DNA of 64,000 nucleotides, taken from positions 7,885,316-7,949,315 of the forward strand of contig CM022678.1 in the NCBI GenBank assembly GCA_012295275.1, in the 5' to 3' direction. The notes under the pieces are model-generated. The model made no database searches and was not told the DNA's origin. It saw only the letters and a program-made list of their open reading frames with translations. The DNA is from Chrysomallon squamiferum. Lineage: Eukaryota > Mollusca > Gastropoda > Neomphalida > Peltospiridae. The translations under genes and the position numbers were made by a program. Every line of letters starts with the position of its first letter. The stretch's first letter is position 1. Of this stretch, positions 58,728 through 64,000 are shown piece by piece.

Positions 58728-58928
58728 TGTTGTATCTAAATGGTGTTATAGTTAACATTGTTACAGTTTATGATGTTTAGGGGAACCAGAATAAGGGAGA
58801 TATTATTATATGACATCACTTGGAGCATGTGTTAGTTTGCGTTATGTTTTGTTTGTAGCCATTTTTGAAATGAAATAAATTGTTTGGAAACCGAAATGAA
58901 CTTTATCTTTTAATGTTAAAACATAACA
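58728..58928 (+). repeat. 3' LTR of the right-arm Gypsy element
   Basis: 201 bp, TGTTGTATCTAAATGG to AAAACATAACA, preceded by the purine tract GTGGGGAGGAAG that primes plus-strand synthesis in this group. Confidence 0.92.
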
Positions 58929-59238
58929 AGAAGAAATTAGTTTAGATTTGGGATTAAATGCCTTTCATTAATTTTTATTTCTGAATCTTTTTTGTTTATG
59001 AGAAATAATGCCTGCCAAAACAGTCTGCTAGATCATTTTAGAAGTTCAAGATGAAAGAGGAAATAAAAGAGAGAAATATACTCAGTGAATACAGATAAAA
59101 CAAACTAATAGCTGGAAACTATTTTGTGTTTGTTAATTGTGGCTGATTCAGTTTTACTTCCAAAATTGCTAAATAAGTCATCTTGTTTTGCAAACTTAAT
59201 TGTGCAAGCTGAAAATAAATCTCTTTCTGGTTTTGCAG

Positions 59239-61588
59239 GTGATTTTGAGAAAAAACCCACCTGAAGATGACAAATTCATCTGATACTGTTACTAGACAAT
59301 CAGAGGAAGTCAATAAAGCAGGGACCTGTTCTGAAGTAAGTGGTTTTATAATAATAAATAACAGTAATGTGTTTAAGTACATATGTACATATGTACATAG
59401 GAATGGCCAGTCGCCAAATGCTACCAAAGTTCTGTTTGGGTGACTGGGATGTTAAAAAAATGATGGGTTGGTTGCCAAAAAAATTGTATTTGAGCAACCT
59501 TTTTTTTTTTTTTATATATAAATCATAAAACAAATCAATGAATCTTGCTGCCAAATATCGTAAAATCTGACTGTGACCATTTGCATCATCTCAGCCGAAT
59601 ACGTGGACAAATTTGAACCTTCTTAACTTCAGTTGTCTGCTTTGAGCTGTTACGATGTTTTTCATTTTCTCTTTGAATTGATTTGTTTAATTGCTTTGTT
59701 AAAAAACATTCGACAAAGTAGAATTTCAATATAAAATATGTTGGCATATTTGCAAAAGTGACTCTTCGAAGCATATTTTTAACCTTATTTTGAAAGTTAA
59801 CTCCCAAATCAGTACACTATTTTTCTTCACTTAAAAGCTGAATATTTTTTGTTTGGGCTACCAATTATTGTTATCCTGGTTGAAGCCATTTGGATGGTAT
59901 GGCTTATTAGCTTTCTGGCAAGAATATAGCTTAGTGGCAGGCTGCATTGTAGTGATGACAGCTAATATAAATGTTAAATCTGAGTTTATAGGCCTTTACT
60001 ACTGGTTTAGTCAAACCAGATTGTTGTACCTTTATCAACATTATTATTATTATTATTATTATTATTATGATTATGATTATTATTGATGTAGTGAATGACA
60101 TTTTGTATAATTGTCCTTGTGAGTTAAACACCAGAAATGCTGGTAATGTCATGCCTTTCAGATAATCAGGCTGTATAATATTATTGTAAACTGGAATTCA
60201 GAATTTATTATAATTTACTAAGTTTATTTAACAATCAAGCTAATTGATTTTGAACAAACAAAATTCAAAACCATAAACAACTAAAGCAACAAAATAATAA
60301 AATGCAAAGAATAAATAAAGCAATAGTACAACTAAATTAATAAGTTAAGTTAAAATGGGACAAAAATTATCTGTCAAACAAATAATGTAGCATTCTCTTC
60401 ATTTTGTTCCTAGTCTTGGATAGATAAAAAATACATTTGTTAAGCCAGTAATATTAAGTTCAGTTGATAGGTGTCTGATTGAGAAAATTCTTTGATATAC
60501 TCAATGGCTGCTATATTTCTATCTCATTTGTTATACCACCATTTCCACAGGATAGTGAAAGAAACACTTACCAACAAACCATTATTAAAATATTCCTACT
60601 TATGACTGAGAAAATGAAGCTTGACATGTTCAAACTTGAACAGACATTTACTATTTGAAAAGTAAACATAAATAATGTAATTACGGTATATTTGTTTATG
60701 TTCTTTGGTCTGGTTACAGGATCATCCTCTTATTATATACAAAGTAGATTGGATTGTAATATCTGGACGATTCTAACTAATAGCATATAAGCCCAGCTGG
60801 CTATTAAACAAATTAGTTTGTTTCAGTGTATTCATAATTCTAATTATGATAAATTAATTAATCAAATTACAAAATTAAACCAGATTATTTTAATTAATTT
60901 TCTGTTCTATATTTATTATTTAGATAAATCTGGCTAAAAAAAGGGTATGTACAAAATACTCAATATACAAATAGTAGGAAACTGTGACTCATACATCAAA
61001 GCAGATAGTTGTTTAAATACAGCTATCGTACCACCAGCACAACTTTGGATCCTGTGATGTTGAACATTTCACAGGTTTTTCTTGACCAGCTTGGGTTAAA
61101 AGACACAGGAAGACCTTTCAGGTAAGTCAGACATAAGACAGATCAGTAGATTTTATACTTATGTAGTTTGTTTGATATCTTTAAATGTTCTTAATTTATA
61201 TTTTTGCAGGGAGAGCAAGGGATATTAAATTTATTTTAATTTTAATTTTATTTTTTACTTCTTTTTTTTCATGAACTAAAATTGAATTTTAAATAATTAT
61301 TTAAAAATATATAATTGCAACATGAATAGTAATAATAGCAACAGCAACAACCACCACCACCAGAACAACAAGAATAATAATAATTAAAATAAAACAAAAT
61401 CTGTAAAAAACAGTATTTCAGTTTTTGATTCTGTTTTATAAAAATTCCCAGAAAGGCTGTTAATTCAGATTATGTAAGAAAAAAATGTAAATTATTTGTT
61501 GCTGAACTGAACGCTGTTAAGAATTTATTCATATCTTTGTTGTAACTGATGTATTTAATTAAGGATGGCATTGTGTTTGGGGTTTTTG

Positions 61589-61633
<45 letters not shown>

Positions 61634-62968
61634 AAAAATAATTATTTAATTTCAGGAACAGTTAATGGCAGTGAAAAAGTCTTTTGGTAATGTCATTAAC
61701 CAATCCTTAGTCAACATTCTATGAAATTTCTTAATTATTCATAGAAAATTTATTATTAAATATGATTGGAAAATAAAATGCATTTTTATATTTCAACACT
61801 AAAGAAGACAATTTATAAGATGAAAGTTCTATTATTTGCTGGTTTTTTGTTGTAGTAGTTTGTGAGGTTTTTTTTTTGTTTTTTTAATTAAAAATATAAT
61901 CTATACAGCTGTTGTTTTATTTTATTTATTTTTATTAATTAAGAATGAGTTTAATTTGTTTTGGTCCAGGTTCTGAAAGATCCATGTCTATGTGTGGATT
62001 GAAAGCTGCTATAAAGGTATTGTTTTATTCATTCACTTTGGTGTTTTATAACTCATTTCATTAAGAATAAATTTAATCAAGAATGCTGACAATTTATTTT
62101 TATGTACAGAATAGTATTGATAATTTTATATAAATGTTTCAGAAAGCATGCTATTTGCTTGATATTTTAAATGTTTAGTTTAGGTAGTATAGAATTAATG
62201 TAATAATAGTTTATGCACCAACAAACCTTGTATATTTGCATATTAGCCTAATAGAGTAGTGAACAGAACAGTTGTATAAATTTGTAATTTGCTGTTATTA
62301 TTTGATTGTCAGAATAATCTCAAATGTATTTTCATCATGTTAGTATATTAATATTTCAAGTAGATTCAGTATTAGAAGACCATTTTCTTACTGTCTAATG
62401 TAATACTATATAAGTTTAAAATGTTTATTTACTTAATATTCCTGGCAGTCATCTTAAACAGGACTAAAAGACTAAAACAGTGTAAATATCAAATTGCACC
62501 AAATTGCAAAATTATTCAAATATATTAAAAAATATTTTTCATAATCTCTTTTATTAATGTATTGCTATTTTAATCCTTTTATATAAAAGTTAAAAAAATA
62601 ATGTTAAACTGATTGTAATTAAGAATATAAAAACATTTAATAAATTATTTTTGTTAAACTTACATATGGAAAAAAATAAAAATGTGGACTAAAATTCTGC
62701 TTGATAAGACAGTGAAATATTGACAACAAAAATACTACTTGCACTTTATTTTATGTTTACTTTATTTTATGTTTAGTTTATTAATGAATATTATATTTTG
62801 TTGTAGGATCCTAGACAACAGATTCAAGCTGCCATAGCCAGCACTTCAGTTGAAAATGCTTTTAAGACCCATTTTTGGAAAAGGTTAACTAGAGCACCAG
62901 AATGCTATTACTTCACAGTCTTCCCTGTCCAGAGAAAGCACAACACTTTCAAGAGAAAATCTGTCTGA
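59239..62968 (+). CDS. Candidate small four-exon gene, right arm, function unknown
   Basis: Exon 1 (59,239-59,336) follows TGGTTTTGCAG; its ATG near 59,268 gives MTNSSDTVTRQSEEVNKAGT ending CSE at a GTAAGT donor. Exon 2 (about 61,074-61,122) reads VFLDQLGLKDTGRPF between CACAG and GTAAGT. Exon 3 (about 61,971-62,016) reads SMSMCGLKAAIK if the internal acceptor GAAAG is used; the upstream acceptor TCCAG would give a stop. Exon 4 (62,807-62,968) starts DPRQQIQAAIASTSVENAF and ends KRKSV-stop, with AATAAA near 63,014. The total is about 105 residues, basic at the C-terminus. I recognise no family. Skipping exon 2 would give a much shorter product. Its mirror copy lacks exon 2. Confidence 0.4.
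59395..59605 (+). repeat. Hairpin-headed dispersed repeat, right-arm copy
   Basis: GGAATGGCCAGTCGCC pairs with GGGTGACTGGGATG about 50 bases on. A second stem (GGTTGGTTGCC...GAGCAACC), a T run and the tail GTGACCATTTGCATCATCTC follow. It is the mirror of 32,010-32,216. Confidence 0.75.
59776..61337 (+). other. Segment present only in the right arm
   Basis: The left arm reads straight from GAAGCATA to AGCAACAGCAAC, whereas here about 1.56 kb lie between, with a TA or ATA microhomology at the borders. It includes exon 2 of the small gene and an (ATT)n run at 60,040-60,066. No terminal inverted repeats were seen, so a deletion from the left arm is more likely than an insertion here. Confidence 0.7.
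61338..61960. other. Intron of the right-arm small gene
   Basis: AT-rich, with (ATT)n at 61,591-61,630. It mirrors 31,215-31,850 of the left arm closely. Confidence 0.5.
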
Positions 62969-63013
62969 AATCAGTCTCAATTGAATTTATAAATATTGAG
63001 AAAATCATGGAAA

Positions 63014-63019
63014 AATAAA
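63014..63019 (+). promoter_or_regulatory. Possible polyadenylation signal of the small gene
   Basis: AATAAA lies about 46 bases after the exon 4 stop, in GGAAAAATAAATCAG. The hexamer is also present in the left arm. Confidence 0.35.
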
Positions 63020-63229
63020 TCAGAAGGGAAATCATTTTGAAAACTCAAATGAGACTGCATGTCAATGTGATCAGAACATCCAGTGTACACACTGTACTTC
63101 ATAGCAGCTTGCACTGTTTTTATCATTGATGTGGTGTGCATGGTTATTCTAATTTTTCTCACTGAAAGAGGAATGGAGATTCATCATTGCTATGGAATGC
63201 CATCTTTGTAAATCAGCTAAAATTAATGT

Positions 63230-64000
63230 GACAACCTTATTTTTTTGTTTATCTTATTTAAATCGGAGGAAAATCAAGGGTTTTGTGGGGAGTGTACTTA
63301 AAATTATGTAATTAGCAGTAATTAGAATGTTTTATATAAAAAAAATAACAAAAAAAACCCCCACCTTTTTTTTTTTTATCTCATATAAATGAGTGGAAAA
63401 TCAAGGGTTTGCTGAGGGTACCCAATATAAATATAATTCAATATTATGTAATTAGGAGTAATCAGATTTTTTTTTGTTAAAATAAACAAAACATTTTTCT
63501 CTTTTTTAATTATTATTTAAATAATGGGAAAATCCAGGGTTTGCTGGAATGGGGGTAATCATTGTGTAAATATGTTTAAAATTATGTAATTATGGGTATT
63601 TAGAATCTTTTATTAAAAAAAAAAAAAAAATTAACAAAAACTTTTTTTTCTTATATTATTTAAATAGGGGGAAATCAAGGGTTCGCTGGGAGTAATCAAT
63701 GTAAATATAATTGAAGATTATGTAATTAGGTATAATTAGTATTTTTTTAATTATTATTTAAATAAAGGGTTTGCAGGGAGTAATCAATGTAAATATAGTT
63801 GAAGATTATGTAATTAGGTATAATTATTATTTAAATAAAGGGTTTGCTGGGAGTAAACAATGTAAATGTAATTGAAGATTATGTAATTAGGGATAGTTAA
63901 TATTTTTTTAATTATTTAAATAAAGGGTTTGCTGGGAGTAATCAATGTAAATATAATTGAAGATTATGTAATTAGGTATAATTAGTATTTTTTTAATTAT
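63230..64000. repeat. AT-rich satellite, right arm, running off the window
   Basis: This is the reverse complement of the left-arm satellite: GGGTTTGCTGGGAGTAATCA, ATGTAAATATAATTGAAGAT and TATGTAATTAGG repeat with A/T runs between. The last four units are nearly identical to each other. The array continues past 64,000. Confidence 0.88.

Larger units (their letters stand above)
54083..58928 (+). mobile_element. Gypsy-type LTR retrotransposon, right arm, more complete, inactive
   Basis: The element runs on the + strand: 5' LTR 54,083-54,270, TGGCGACGAGGATGGG at 54,273, gag from 54,334, protease, RT, RNase H, integrase, a purine tract (GTGGGGAGGAAG) at 58,716-58,727 and the 3' LTR 58,728-58,928. 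Domain order (integrase after RNase H) is that of the Gypsy/Metaviridae group. Gag is one frame, but pol is broken by frameshifts and stops (near 55,160, 55,400, 56,020, 56,740, 56,925 and 57,500), and the RT catalytic box reads YILHD in place of YILDD. The flanks show no target duplication: array sequence on the 5' side, AGAAGAAATTAG on the 3' side. Confidence 0.93.

Noticed and set aside
59853-60086. 77-codon + frame ending in tyrosines
   Set aside because: The tyrosine tail is an ATT microsatellite and the frame has no splice or homology support.
1-64000. tRNA, rRNA or other structural RNA genes
   Set aside because: I looked for cloverleaf-type and promoter-box words and saw none convincing; a covariance-model scan would be needed to exclude them.

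Overview
This is an AT-rich metazoan nuclear window. It shows spliced exons with GT/AG borders, LINE, LTR and DNA-transposon relics, long microsatellites and a 200-N scaffold gap; there are no operons or bacterial signals. Repeat content and small foldback elements with a GGGAAATAA-type motif suggest an invertebrate, perhaps a mollusc, but the species cannot be fixed from this sequence.

Layout, left part (1-28.7 kb): a decayed RNase H-bearing LINE (1-1.5 kb); a broken copy of a Sec16-type gene (COPII/ER-exit-site scaffold) on the + strand at about 3.8-12.0 kb, its introns filled by terminal-inverted-repeat and foldback elements; a second LINE relic of the same family (12.3-14.56 kb) carrying a 30-bp minisatellite; a composite foldback element (15.7-16.7 kb); a possible terminal exon with RPHC repeats (16.8-17.1 kb); a possible promoter and first exon on the - strand (19.3-19.5 kb); a LINE 3' fragment (about 21 kb); and a processed Ras pseudogene (22.3-22.6 kb). 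From 22.6 to 28.7 kb there is mostly featureless AT-rich DNA with microsatellites.

Right part (about 28.7-64 kb): a giant imperfect inverted repeat. Outside to inside, each arm has an AT-rich satellite, a small multi-exon gene, a hairpin-headed dispersed repeat, a dead Gypsy-type LTR retrotransposon, and a higher-order tandem array of 740-860-bp units (39/42-bp minisatellite block plus a pyrimidine-rich spacer). The arms face each other across the 200-N gap at 45,925-46,124. The right arm runs off the window.

Twin LTRs in opposite arms are far more alike than the two LTRs of one element, so the element was in place before the duplication. The left arm has lost about 230 bp of reverse transcriptase, about 275 bp of integrase and about 1.56 kb including an exon of the small gene. 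The central arrays were homogenised separately: the left is one subtype, the right alternates two others, and one right-arm unit shares private variants with a left-arm unit. The inverted duplication with its diverging arrays is the most interesting structure here. Because the arms meet only through a gap, an assembly or haplotype artefact must be excluded.
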